This document shows, one piece after another, positions 53,662 to 61,239 of a DNA stretch of 64,000 bases. Source of the DNA: Clostridium sp. (GTDB taxonomy: Bacteria > Bacillota > Clostridia > Clostridiales > Clostridiaceae). The stretch's first letter is position 1. Each line of letters opens with the position of its first letter. Under the pieces are notes generated by a model that was not told where the DNA came from, did no database searches, and was given only the letters and a program-made list of their open reading frames with translations. The stretch is from NCBI RefSeq assembly GCF_029267215.1, contig NZ_JARIDH010000044.1, positions 124,001-188,000 on the forward strand, written 5' to 3'. The position numbers were made by a program, and so were the translations under genes.

Positions 53662-54257
53662 TGAAAATAAAAAGTTCTGAGTTTATAATATCGGCTGTTA
53701 AGAGAGAGCAATATCCTGATGATAATTTGCCTGAAATTGCTTTTGTTGGAAGATCAAATGTTGGAAAATCTTCTATAATAAATTCATTAACAAACAGAAG
53801 AGGCTTAGCTAAGGTTAGCCAAACACCTGGTAAAACAAGATTAATAAACTTTTTCTTATTAAACAAAGAGTTTTATTTGGTAGATTTACCGGGATATGGA
53901 TATGCAAAAGTTTCAAAAAAAGAAAAAGCAAGTTGGGGAGCTACAATTGAAAGATATTTATTAAATAGAGCGCCTTTAAAGAAAGTAGTTTTATTAGTGG
54001 ATTGTAGACATAAGCCAACAGCAGATGATGTTCAAATGTATGAGTGGATAAAATATTATGGATATGAAGTAGTTGTTATTGCAACTAAAAGTGATAAAAT
54101 CTCTAATAACCAAAGAGGAAAATGCGAGAAGATTATAAAAGAAACTTTAGGATTACCTAAAGACCATAAATTAAAGTTCTTCTCATCATTAAATAAAAAA
54201 GGAAAAGATGAACTTGTAGATTATCTATTTGATGATTTATGTGAATTAGAAGAATAG
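53661..54257 (+). CDS. engB: Ribosome-biogenesis GTPase EngB/YsxC
   Basis: 198 residues. G1 is [17 protein letters not shown]2 region KTRLINFF, G3 [11 protein letters not shown] and G4 ATKSDKI. It assists maturation of the large ribosomal subunit and is usually essential. It sits directly after lonA, the same order as in Bacillus subtilis, with a one-base overlap. A strong terminator follows. Confidence 0.97.
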   Translation: MKIKSSEFIISAVKREQYPDDNLPEIAFVGRSNVGKSSIINSLTNRRGLAKVSQTPGKTRLINFFLLNKEFYLVDLPGYGYAKVSKKEKASWGATIERYLLNRAPLKKVVLLVDCRHKPTADDVQMYEWIKYYGYEVVVIATKSDKISNNQRGKCEKIIKETLGLPKDHKLKFFSSLNKKGKDELVDYLFDDLCELEE

Positions 54258-54258
54258 T

Positions 54259-54300
54259 AAATACCCTTAAGTGTATAGATACACTTAAGGGTATTTTTTT
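54259..54300 (+). terminator. Strong terminator after engB
   Basis: AAATACCCTTAAGTGTA pairs with TACACTTAAGGGTATTT, with seven Ts. It ends the protease operon and isolates the cysteine-rich cluster. Confidence 0.93.
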
Positions 54301-54363
54301 ACTAAAGTATATGAATATGGATATAATTTAATTCCCTAAATAAGTTAAATTTTCCATTAATAT

Positions 54364-54399
54364 GTGTCAAAAATTAGAATTTAGAATACTATATAGTAT
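54364..54399 (+). promoter_or_regulatory. Promoter region with a 14-bp palindrome, cysteine-rich cluster
   Basis: GTGTCA (54364-54369) and TACTAT (54387-54392) give a 17-bp spacer, a weak sigma-A fit; AATACTAT could also be a sigma-E-like -10. The palindrome ATACTATATAGTAT (54386-54399) covers the -10 and could be an operator. Confidence 0.4.
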
Positions 54400-54425
54400 A
54401 AAGAAAAAATATAGGAGGTAAGTTT

Positions 54426-54893
54426 ATGGATTTAAATGAAATCTTAGATGGAATGGCAGCTGAAAATTGTGCGGATTCATGCGGAGCACCGTCATTCAAT
54501 AGTACAGCAAATTGTGGAAATTCTTATGATAATTGTGGACAACCTATAGGTGTGTCAGGATATAACAATTATAATTATGCAGGAAATAATAATTGTTGTG
54601 GTGGATTCGGAAACAACAATTGTGGATTTGGTTGTGGTGGAGGATTCTATACTTTATTCTGGTTACTACTACTTTGTGGTGGTGGATTTGGAGGCGGTGG
54701 CTTCGGTGGCTTCGGAGGTTACGGCGGAGGTTGCGGATGTTGTTGCCATGATGATTGTTGTTGCGGAAATGGATATGGTAACGGATGTGCTCCATTAATA
54801 TGGATAATAGTTCTTGCTACTTTATGTGGTGGAAATAGATTTGGATTTGGAAATAATTGTGGAAACAACTTCGTAGGAAATTGTGGATGTTAG
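54426..54893 (+). CDS. Cysteine- and glycine-rich low-complexity protein with two hydrophobic-LCGG segments
   Basis: 155 residues with 21 Cys and very many Gly and Asn. The N-terminal 20 residues (DLNEILDGMAAENC) are the only ordinary part. Two hydrophobic stretches, FYTLFWLLLLCGG and PLIWIIVLATLCGG, each end in LCGG; between them is a GGGFGG-type run and CGCCCHDDCCC. No known domain. The composition suits a cross-linked, insoluble structural protein such as a spore coat or exosporium component. The ATG follows TAGGAGGT. First of four genes on the same strand with short gaps; the two next genes share its LCGG motif. Confidence 0.8.
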   Translation: MDLNEILDGMAAENCADSCGAPSFNSTANCGNSYDNCGQPIGVSGYNNYNYAGNNNCCGGFGNNNCGFGCGGGFYTLFWLLLLCGGGFGGGGFGGFGGYGGGCGCCCHDDCCCGNGYGNGCAPLIWIIVLATLCGGNRFGFGNNCGNNFVGNCGC

Positions 54894-54932
54894 TTTAAAT
54901 TTTATTTTTAGAAAATCAAAGGAGGAAAGTTT

Positions 54933-55124
54933 ATGAGTAGAAGAAGATGCTGCTATAATAATAATTCTTGTGCAGGATTAGATTGTTGTACAGTATTACC
55001 AACTTTATTAGTATTACAAAGTTCAGGATTATTATGTAACGATAGAGCATATATCCTAGTTTTATTAGGAATATTATGTGGAGGTTATAATGCTTGTGGA
55101 TGTAATAATGGATGTTGTTGCTAA
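54933..55124 (+). CDS. Small cysteine-rich protein with LPTLL-LCGG module (paralogue 1)
   Basis: 63 residues with 12 Cys. Basic start MSRRRCC, then a conserved core CTVLPTLLVLQSSGLLCNDR, AYILVLLGILCGG and a Cys-rich end NACGCNNGCCC. The core is repeated in the next gene with only a few changes, so the two arose by duplication. Two hydrophobic stretches suggest membrane association or a hydrophobic packed assembly. Strong AAAGGAGGAAAG before the ATG. Family not recognised. Confidence 0.82.
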   Translation: MSRRRCCYNNNSCAGLDCCTVLPTLLVLQSSGLLCNDRAYILVLLGILCGGYNACGCNNGCCC

Positions 55125-55167
55125 TTTTAAATTTTTATTAAATATAATTAAATAAGGAGTGAATTTA

Positions 55168-55428
55168 ATGAGTAGAAGAAAATGTTGTAGATGTAAATGC
55201 TGTAGATGTAAATGTAAATGTAAAAAACATTATTGCTGTGATTGTGATTATGATCATGGAAATTGTGGAAATAGATGTTCAGGATTTAATGCTTGTACAG
55301 CATTACCAACTCTATTAATTCTTTGCCAATCTGGGTTATTAAACAATGATAGAGCATATATATTATTCTTATTATTCTGGCTATGTGGTGGAACTAATGC
55401 AAATAGCTGCGGCTATAATTATTGTTAG
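55168..55428 (+). CDS. Small cysteine-rich protein with LPTLL-LCGG module (paralogue 2)
   Basis: 86 residues with 18 Cys. The N-terminal third is a dense Cys-Lys-Arg repeat (KCCRCKCCRCKCKCKKHYCC), very likely metal-binding or disulphide-forming. The core CTALPTLLILCQSGLLNNDR and AYILFLLFWLCGG matches the upstream gene; the end is NSCGYNYC. The frame is open from 55159, but ATG 55168 follows AAGGAGTG and gives the same MSRR start as its neighbour. Function unknown; spore-surface or envelope structure is inferred. Confidence 0.82.
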   Translation: MSRRKCCRCKCCRCKCKCKKHYCCDCDYDHGNCGNRCSGFNACTALPTLLILCQSGLLNNDRAYILFLLFWLCGGTNANSCGYNYC

Positions 55429-55438
55429 AATAATTTGT

Positions 55439-55462
55439 GGAGGGTTTAAGATTAAACCCTCC
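55439..55462 (+). terminator. Perfect hairpin after the cysteine-rich pair
   Basis: GGAGGGTTTAA pairs with TTAAACCCTCC around two bases. No T-run follows, so it may be a transcript 3'-end stabiliser or a partial terminator before the last gene of the cluster. Confidence 0.55.
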
Positions 55463-55514
55463 TAAAAAATATATTTATAGTACATATTTTTAATATTATT
55501 AAGGAGGATGGAGA

Positions 55515-56141
55515 ATGTCAAAAAAAAGACATAAGAATAATGGGAATCAAAACCAAAATCAAGGTAATCCTATGGGTGGATTAAATCCACAAATGTTAGA
55601 AATGTTGGGGCTTGGAAATGTTGATATGAGTAAAGTATCAGAAGTATTAAATTCTATGGGGAACGATGGCTTTGATATGAATTCAATAAATTCTATATTA
55701 AATAATAAAGAAAACAATTCAAAAGTTGGAGATAATAAATCTAATAATAATAAAACTGGAAATAGCAATCCTTTAGGAAATAATAATCCACTAGCTGCTA
55801 TGCTTGGAGGGAACAATCCTATGGGTGGAGGAGGAAATAATCCAATGGGAGATCTAAGCACTCTTATGAGCTTATTTGGTGGGGGAGCTGCAGGTGGAAA
55901 TGGAATGAATTCTATGATGAGTGGTATAGGAAGCGGAGGTTTAGGTGCCTTGGCTAATATGTTTGGAGGATTAGGAGGAGATTCATCAGGTGGAATTAGT
56001 GGAAATTCAATGAATAATGAAAGTAGCATGGATCCTATTATAAATATGTTGGTTTCATTAAAAAATATTGTTGACCCACAAAAAGCAAGATTTTTGGATA
56101 AAGTATTAAAGATGTATAAGGAAGGAAAAATAACTTATTAA
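55515..56141 (+). CDS. Glycine/asparagine/methionine-rich low-complexity protein
   Basis: 208 residues. Basic, Asn/Gln-rich start (MSKKRHKNNGNQNQNQGN), then LNPQMLEMLGLGNVDMSKV, an Asn/Lys-rich linker, Gly-Met-Asn repeats such as NNPMGGGGNNPMG, and an ordinary helical C-terminal 40 residues (INMLVSLKNIVDPQKARFLD). No cysteine at all, in contrast to the three genes before it. The ATG follows AAGGAGGATGGAG. It may be a partner protein of the cysteine-rich set. Not recognised as a known family. Confidence 0.78.
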   Translation: MSKKRHKNNGNQNQNQGNPMGGLNPQMLEMLGLGNVDMSKVSEVLNSMGNDGFDMNSINSILNNKENNSKVGDNKSNNNKTGNSNPLGNNNPLAAMLGGNNPMGGGGNNPMGDLSTLMSLFGGGAAGGNGMNSMMSGIGSGGLGALANMFGGLGGDSSGGISGNSMNNESSMDPIINMLVSLKNIVDPQKARFLDKVLKMYKEGKITY

Positions 56142-56166
56142 GTATGAGATATGTATCTTTATATTA

Positions 56167-56212
56167 ATAAGACTAAATTAAAATTTTAAATTTTAATTTA
56201 GTCTTATTTTAG
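56167..56212. terminator. Bidirectional terminator at the end of the low-complexity cluster
   Basis: AATAAGACTAAATTAAAATT pairs with AATTTTAATTTAGTCTTATT; perfect stem serving both convergent genes. Confidence 0.88.
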
Positions 56213-57135
56213 TTTTTAGAATGTAGATTTATTGAATTTATATAAAAAGTATTATCAATATTTTCTAAGGTTAAGTTGAAATTTATTTGAGTCTTTAATG
56301 AGGGATCATTTTTATTTGTTTTATTGAAGTTTAAACTCCAATTACAGGATTTTAAGTTGCCTTTATCATCCCAAGAAATATCTCTAAAGAATGCATCTTG
56401 AAATGAATAAGTAAAGGAGTCTTTATCTAGCTTCCAAATAAGTGAAAGATCTTCTGAGGCTATATAGTTTGTGAAAATGTTAGGAAGTTCAGAAATTTCA
56501 TAGTTTAAACATATTATATCTATAAATTGATTAACTACATTAAATCCTGATATTTCAAAATTATCATAGGATATATTTTTAAGGTTTTTATTTAAAAGCA
56601 TATGCCTTTGAACAGCCTCTAATGAATCTCCTAAAGTAAATGATATTATTTTAGGAGTTTTTCCATTGTTTGAATCAACTACCCCAAATATATTGTTTGT
56701 TGAACAGAATAAATCTTCAAATTCTTCTCCTGTCCATTTAAATATATGTTGAATAGAGGTATCTTTTTCTGATGATTGAATTATAATTTCAGGAATTGTA
56801 TTTCTATCTAAATCCATAAGATTTATGGTCATAGGCCAATCATTTGAATATAAGCCAAGTGAATTTACTTTTTTTGAAGGCTTAAAATCATAATCTCTAT
56901 TATTTAAAGAGGAATACATATAATAATGTATGTTATCCTTTAATGAAATATACAGAGTATCATCTATGCCATCACCATTTAGGTCACTTTTTACTGTTTG
57001 GTGGACAATAGTCTTGCCATTAGTTTCAATTGTATGTTTTTTTGTTAAAAGTTTTTCTGAAACTATAGGATAAGCGATAAACAATAAGAGGATTAAAATG
57101 CATATTTTTACATATTTTTTCTTAGTAAGTTTCAT
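56209..57135 (-). CDS. Membrane-anchored extracytoplasmic protein with FG-GAP/VCBS-like repeat
   Basis: 308 residues. Signal anchor at about 8-24 (VKICILILLLFIAYPIV). KSDLNGDGIDDTLYISLKD near residue 50 is a calcium-binding FG-GAP/VCBS-type loop, with a weaker copy at NLMDLDRNTIPEIIIQSS near 105. The remainder is beta-rich. Many clostridial proteins of this kind sit on the outer face of the membrane; the function is unknown. The ATG follows TGAGGTGATTAT. Stands alone. Confidence 0.75.
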   Translation of the reverse strand: MKLTKKKYVKICILILLLFIAYPIVSEKLLTKKHTIETNGKTIVHQTVKSDLNGDGIDDTLYISLKDNIHYYMYSSLNNRDYDFKPSKKVNSLGLYSNDWPMTINLMDLDRNTIPEIIIQSSEKDTSIQHIFKWTGEEFEDLFCSTNNIFGVVDSNNGKTPKIISFTLGDSLEAVQRHMLLNKNLKNISYDNFEISGFNVVNQFIDIICLNYEISELPNIFTNYIASEDLSLIWKLDKDSFTYSFQDAFFRDISWDDKGNLKSCNWSLNFNKTNKNDPSLKTQINFNLTLENIDNTFYINSINLHSKN

Positions 57136-57234
57136 ATAATCACCTCAATTAGATTATATGTTGAAATTATAAAATTTATTATTTGTAATTTTTTTTATTC
57201 TTTTGAACAAAATAAATTAAAGGTGGTGATTGAT

Positions 57235-57831
57235 ATGTTATATAAAACTCATCTTGAAATAGGTGAGAATACATTAAACTCTATTAATGGAAGAGGAAAA
57301 AAGCTTATTGACCCTAAAAGTTTTTTGAAAGGGAATGTACTTCCTGACATATCGCCTAAATATAGATTAAAAAAGCATGGAAGAAAACAATTTGAAAAAA
57401 TAATAAAAGAAAAGGTTTCTTATTTAATTAAGTTGAATTCAAAAGATATTGAGGAGAAAATTGGAAAAGAAAAATTTAGTATAGAACTTGGAATAGTGTG
57501 TCATTTTCTTTGTGATTTTTTTTCACTTCCTCATGATGAAGAATGGGGATTTAAGGAGAGTTTAACACTTAAACATGTGATGTATGAAAAAAAGATGCAG
57601 AAGGCATTAAATAAAAAAGTAATTATAAGTGATAGTTATAAAATATTTGGAAATGCAGATTATACTACCTTTTTAGAAAAGTCACTTATAAACTATAGAA
57701 AAAAATATGGATATCATAATGATTTATTTTTTGCAATGTATTTAACCAATTCTGTTACTAGATATGTTTTAGATTGTATTGAATATAATGATAAAAGGAT
57801 TTTTATGAACTCAGAGTATATAAAGCTTTGA
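57235..57831 (+). CDS. Zinc-dependent phospholipase C-like protein without signal peptide
   Basis: 198 residues, related to the N-terminal catalytic domain of clostridial alpha-toxin. The zinc-site residues can be lined up: His6, Asp38, His48, His90, Asp94, His100, His114 and Glu118, with the same H-x3-D-x5-H and H-x3-E spacings as the toxin (CHFLCDFFSLPH and KHVMYE). The toxin's Trp1 ligand and C-terminal lipid-binding domain are absent, and there is no signal peptide, so it is probably cytoplasmic. The frame is open from 57223, but ATG 57235 follows AAAGGTGGTG. Substrate unknown. Confidence 0.82.
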   Translation: MLYKTHLEIGENTLNSINGRGKKLIDPKSFLKGNVLPDISPKYRLKKHGRKQFEKIIKEKVSYLIKLNSKDIEEKIGKEKFSIELGIVCHFLCDFFSLPHDEEWGFKESLTLKHVMYEKKMQKALNKKVIISDSYKIFGNADYTTFLEKSLINYRKKYGYHNDLFFAMYLTNSVTRYVLDCIEYNDKRIFMNSEYIKL

Positions 57832-57903
57832 GGGTTTTAACTTTATTTCATTTATTTGAATTTGAATTTTTTTATTTTATAATTTAGTTTACTTGAAAAA
57901 AGT

Positions 57904-57945
57904 ATTGATTGTTATATACTTAAAGTATATAATAATCAATTTTTT
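57904..57945 (+). promoter_or_regulatory. Near-perfect 37-bp palindrome combining a promoter and a possible terminator
   Basis: Arms 57904-57921 and 57923-57940 pair at 17 of 18 positions, the exception being a G-T pair, and six Ts follow. Within it TTGATT (57905-57910), a 17-bp spacer and TATAAT (57928-57933) form an excellent promoter for the aminopeptidase gene. Confidence 0.7.
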
Positions 57946-57960
57946 ACGAGGAGAATAAAA

Positions 57961-58830
57961 ATGAAACTAAATAGAAACGATGCATGTTGGTGTAACAGTG
58001 GTAAGAAATACAAAAAATGTCATATGGAGTTTGATGAGAGATTAGAATCTTTGGCTAGAGAGGGATATGAAGTTCCAACTAGAGAGATTATAAAAAATAA
58101 GGAACAAATAGAAGGAATAAAGAAAAGCGCTGAAATAAATAATGCTGTTTTAGATTTAGTTGGAGAAAAAATTAAGGCTGGAATGAGCACTGAAGATATA
58201 AATAAAATAGTGCACGATTATACTGTAAGTAAAGGGGCTATCCCTGCACCTCTTAACTATGGTGGATTCCCTAAGAGTGTATGTACATCAATAAATGATG
58301 AGGTTTGTCATGGAATACCAGATGAAAATATAATCCTTAAAGAAGGAGATATAATAAATGTAGATGTATCTACTATATATAATGGGTATTATTCAGATGC
58401 ATCAAGAATGTATATAATAGGAGAAGCAAGTGAGAATGCTAAGAAATTAGTTAAAGTAGCTAAAGAATGCTTAGAAAAAGGAATAGAGGCTGTTAAGCCT
58501 TGGGGATTCTTAGGAGATATTGGAGCTGCTATACAAGAACATGCTGAAAGTAATGGCTACTCAGTAGTAAGAGATTTTGGAGGACATGGAGTAGGATTAA
58601 AATTCCATGAAGACCCATTTGTATATCATTATGGTAATAGAGGAGAAGGTATGATTTTAGTACCTGGAATGATATTTACTATTGAACCTATGATAAATGA
58701 AGGCAAATATGATGTTTTTGTTGATGCAGATAATGATTGGACTGCTTTAACAATGGATGGATCTCTATCAGCACAATGGGAGCATACTATTTTAGTAACT
58801 GAAGATGGTGTTGAAATAATAGCTAAATAA
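57961..58830 (+). CDS. map: Methionine aminopeptidase, type I, with N-terminal SEC-C zinc motif
   Basis: 289 residues. The N-terminal CWCNSGKKYKKCH is a SEC-C metal-binding motif that probably contacts the ribosome. The catalytic domain starts near residue 45; metal ligands are in NVDVSTIYNGYYSDASRMY (two Asp), FGGHGVGLKFHEDP (His), FTIEPMI (Glu) and QWEHTILVT (Glu). It removes N-terminal Met from new proteins. The SEC-C extended form is a second MAP class in clostridia, usually besides a shorter ribosomal-operon copy. The ATG follows ACGAGGAG. Confidence 0.96.
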   Translation: MKLNRNDACWCNSGKKYKKCHMEFDERLESLAREGYEVPTREIIKNKEQIEGIKKSAEINNAVLDLVGEKIKAGMSTEDINKIVHDYTVSKGAIPAPLNYGGFPKSVCTSINDEVCHGIPDENIILKEGDIINVDVSTIYNGYYSDASRMYIIGEASENAKKLVKVAKECLEKGIEAVKPWGFLGDIGAAIQEHAESNGYSVVRDFGGHGVGLKFHEDPFVYHYGNRGEGMILVPGMIFTIEPMINEGKYDVFVDADNDWTALTMDGSLSAQWEHTILVTEDGVEIIAK

Positions 58831-58848
58831 TAAATATATTTATAATTA

Positions 58849-58879
58849 AGAGGCTTTCTAATTATTTTAGAAAGCCTTT
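58849..58879. terminator. Bidirectional terminator, map / 311-residue protein gene
   Basis: AAGGCTTTCTAA pairs with TTAGAAAGCCTT; AT-rich on both sides. Confidence 0.8.
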
Positions 58880-59813
58880 AAAAATACATACTTATAGGGG
58901 TTATTAAAATTGCGGGAGCATTTATTTTTATTTTTGGAAAATCTGGAATTGGGATTTGTAACTCCTTTAGAACCTCAAGATAAGGAAGAAGAGAGTCAAA
59001 AAGTTTTTCGTAATAATCATCTTGAGTTAATTTTCTTAAAAGATTTATACAGCTTTCATCATTACAAACTTTAAGAACTTTTCCTATTACATTACAATGA
59101 CCATTATCAAAAACATAACATTCTCCATTTAAAAAGTATTTTGAGTTTGTTGAAAGTACTAAATTTAGGCCATTACAATTCATAACTATATCTTGTGTAT
59201 TATTTGATGAAAGAGCATTTTTAATTTTGATAAGTAGTTTAAGAAGTATTGGGTAGGTTAATGATCCTATATTTTTACCTTCTAATAATTTATTTAAAGT
59301 TTCTTCGGGAAAACATTCTATTAGGGATATTAATGAATCTAAATAGGAACAAATAGAAATATTGCTTATGCATCCTCTTAATTTTATGAAATCACCTTCT
59401 TTTAATGAATTTAAGTCTGTAAAAGAGGGGGTAGATAAATCTTTTAGGTGATTTGAGTTTATCATTCTAAGAAGCATATTGTTATGAAGTTCAAATGAAG
59501 TATAAATTCTTTTAATTTCTTCTTCGCTTCTTCCAAATACTCTATTTTCTAAACTTCTATCATTTCCATTAAAAAAGGTTTCATTAAAATCATTTGATCT
59601 ATTACTTGTTTTAAAGCCTTTGTTATATATTTTTGTTTTTCCATCTCCACAATAAATTCTATTATTTTCATCAATATGAAGTCTACCTGTTAAGGTGTTG
59701 TCGCAAATTCTTTTAGATGTTCTTATATCTATATAGCCGTTTAAATATACTGAATAAAGACTTTTTATTAAATAATCATCTATGTAAATAAAAAGATTTA
59801 AAAGGTTGTTCAT
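58878..59813 (-). CDS. Protein of unknown function, possibly DUF6414-like
   Basis: 311 residues, soluble, no signal peptide. It begins LLNLFIYIDDYLIKSLYSVY, which resembles the Y-[IL]-D-x3-[IV]-x-S-[IL] start of DUF6414-type proteins. A middle segment FELHNNMLLRMINSNHLKDL is followed by LKEGDFIKLRGCISN, a beta-barrel-like stretch. The C-terminal half is mixed helix and strand with several Cys (CNDESCINLL), and ends in a Pro-Ile-rich tail PIPDFPKIKINAPAILITP. The ATG follows AGGAGATAAACC. It is monocistronic. The family call is weak. Confidence 0.6.
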   Translation of the reverse strand: MNNLLNLFIYIDDYLIKSLYSVYLNGYIDIRTSKRICDNTLTGRLHIDENNRIYCGDGKTKIYNKGFKTSNRSNDFNETFFNGNDRSLENRVFGRSEEEIKRIYTSFELHNNMLLRMINSNHLKDLSTPSFTDLNSLKEGDFIKLRGCISNISICSYLDSLISLIECFPEETLNKLLEGKNIGSLTYPILLKLLIKIKNALSSNNTQDIVMNCNGLNLVLSTNSKYFLNGECYVFDNGHCNVIGKVLKVCNDESCINLLRKLTQDDYYEKLFDSLLPYLEVLKELQIPIPDFPKIKINAPAILITPISMYF

Positions 59814-59913
59814 GGTTTATCTCCTAAAATAATACAATATTATTATAAATTATATTAGTTTAATTTGTTACCTATGAATGATAATAATAATAAATGGAAT
59901 AATGATGTATATA

Positions 59914-59942
59914 TTGACAATAAAGTGTAATTAATATATAAT
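59914..59942 (+). promoter_or_regulatory. Consensus promoter of tRNA-Leu
   Basis: TTGACA (59914-59919), exactly 17 bp, TATAAT (59937-59942): a full sigma-A consensus, 13 bp before the tRNA. Confidence 0.93.
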
Positions 59943-59954
59943 ACAAATGTACTT

Positions 59955-60041
59955 GCCGAAGTGGCGGAATTGGCAGACGCAGCGGACTCAAAATCCGCCG
60001 GGCTAATACTCGTACGGGTTCGAGTCCCGTCTTCGGCACCA
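59955..60041 (+). tRNA. tRNA-Leu (anticodon CAA)
   Basis: 87 nt with CCA encoded. Acceptor stem GCCGAAG/CTTCGGC, D-loop GGCGGAATTGGCAGACGC, anticodon stem GCGGA/TCCGC around CTCAAAA giving anticodon CAA at 59989-59991, a long variable arm (GGGCTAATACTCGTAC) typical of leucine tRNA, and T-arm CGGGTTCGAGTCCCG. It reads UUG codons. Confidence 0.97.
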
Positions 60042-60072
60042 AACATCTGGTTTAAAATCAGATGTTTTTTTA
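60041..60072 (+). terminator. Terminator of tRNA-Leu
   Basis: AAACATCTG pairs with CAGATGTTT, followed by a T-run, directly after the CCA end. Confidence 0.9.
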
Positions 60073-60080
60073 TTTAATAA

Positions 60081-60153
60081 ATATATTCATTAAATAGTAG
60101 ATAATAATGAATATATATTGTTAATAATAGAGGCTTTTTAAGGCCTCTTTTTA
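60081..60153 (+). repeat. Two further stem-loops downstream of tRNA-Leu
   Basis: ATATATTCATTA (60081-60092) pairs exactly with TAATGAATATAT (60105-60116). AGAGGC (60129-60134) pairs with GCCTCT (60143-60148) followed by T-run, a second terminator with no gene in between. Possibly a backup terminator or a deletion scar. Confidence 0.55.
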
Positions 60154-60406
60154 TTATAAATATAATAGCAACTCATTTTAATTGTTTTAATAAGTGTTAA
60201 AATTTAAATTTAAATTAAACTTTTAAGTTATTATATTGAATATGATTTGATTTCTATAATATAATAAAGCTTGTATTACATATTTTAGTTAAAAGTATCT
60301 TGAATTATAAATTTACAGATTAAGGCTTAATAATAGGTTTATATATATTACTTTTGTCAATAATGTAAAGTGAATCTGTTTAAATAGTAATTGGAGGTAA
60401 ATTTAA
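60154..60406 (+). promoter_or_regulatory. Long AT-rich upstream region of the VanY-type gene
   Basis: A probable promoter is TTGAAT (60236-60241), 18 bp, TATAAT (60260-60265), which gives a leader of about 135 nt. The leader contains the inverted repeat ACAGATT (60315-60321) and AATCTGT (60373-60379). No gene is visible. Confidence 0.5.
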
Positions 60407-61201
60407 GTGAAACTTAAAAAATATATTTTAATAGGAATAATTATAATATTTTCTATAATAGCCATTTTAATTGGAAAAGATATGGCTGTAATTAAGAGTA
60501 ATGCTTTAGAAAATAATATAGAAATTAATGAAAAAGATATTTTAAATAAAAATGTTCAAAATAAAGATGAAAAACTTTCAAAGGAAGATCTTAAAATTAA
60601 GGAAATAATATTAAATGATAAATCTGGCCTTTTCAAATTAGTAAACGAAGAACATCCTATAGATAAAAACTATGCTCCAGAGAAGCTTGTTACTCCTAAT
60701 ATAGCTTTAGTAGGAGTTAAGAACGAGCCTAGAAGTAAGGTTAGTTCTATTATAAAAGAACCATTGGAAAAAATGTTTCAAGATGCAAAGAAAGAAGGGG
60801 TTGAATTATATTTATCATGTGCATATAGATCTTTTGATGAACAAGAGTATCTTTATAATAGAGCATTAAAAAGAGAAAATAGTAATTCAAGTGACTTGGT
60901 TGCACTTCCTGGGAGAAGTGAACATCAATTAGGATTAGCTGTTGATATAACAACTAAAAAGTTAGATTTTCAGCTAGAAGAGGCTTTTGAAGATACAAAA
61001 GAAGGGCAATGGTTACTTAATAATGCATATAAATATGGTTTTATATTTAGATATCATAGAGGTAAAGAAAATATAACAGGTTATACATATGAGCCATGGC
61101 ATTATAGATATATTGGGAATTTAGAAGTGAGTAAATATTGTCATGACAATAACTTAACATTAGAGGAAATATATAAAAAATTAGGTATTAATACAAAGTA
61201 A
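60407..61201 (+). CDS. D-alanyl-D-alanine carboxypeptidase, VanY/M15B family
   Basis: 264 residues. A signal anchor at about 6-22 (ILIGIIIIFSIIAILIG) is followed by a Lys/Asn/Glu-rich linker. The catalytic domain has LSCAYRSFDEQEYLYNRAL, the zinc motif SEHQLGLAVDI and the C-terminal EPWHYRYIG with the catalytic Glu and zinc His. It trims the terminal D-Ala from wall precursors outside the membrane. Start is GTG 60407 after TTGGAGGT. No vancomycin-resistance genes are nearby, so it is a housekeeping wall enzyme. The DUF368 gene follows 38 bp on. Confidence 0.93.
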   Translation: MKLKKYILIGIIIIFSIIAILIGKDMAVIKSNALENNIEINEKDILNKNVQNKDEKLSKEDLKIKEIILNDKSGLFKLVNEEHPIDKNYAPEKLVTPNIALVGVKNEPRSKVSSIIKEPLEKMFQDAKKEGVELYLSCAYRSFDEQEYLYNRALKRENSNSSDLVALPGRSEHQLGLAVDITTKKLDFQLEEAFEDTKEGQWLLNNAYKYGFIFRYHRGKENITGYTYEPWHYRYIGNLEVSKYCHDNNLTLEEIYKKLGINTK

Positions 61202-61239
61202 TAATTATAAACAATATATAATACTAAAGGAGATATTTT

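Noticed and set aside
53322-53866. Two minus-strand frames across the lonA/engB junction
   Set aside because: Shadows of well-conserved Lon and GTPase domains.
54544-54798. Overlapping frames on both strands inside the first cysteine-rich gene (His/Asn-rich and Val-rich)
   Set aside because: Products of GGA/TGT-type codon repetition read in other frames; no ribosome binding sites.
54426-55428. Metallothionein genes
   Set aside because: Cys density is high, but the long hydrophobic LCGG segments and Gly runs do not fit metallothioneins.
55559-56029. Minus-strand 156-codon Pro/Phe/Leu-rich frame
   Set aside because: Shadow of the Gly/Asn-rich plus-strand gene, caused by its repetitive codons; no ribosome binding site.
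59855-60046. Minus-strand 63-codon reading frame beginning MFGAEDGTRTRT
   Set aside because: It is the antisense of tRNA-Leu; this peptide is a well-known false prediction.
60407-61201. Vancomycin-resistance determinant
   Set aside because: Only a VanY-type carboxypeptidase is present; no vanH, vanA, vanX, vanR or vanS genes adjoin it.
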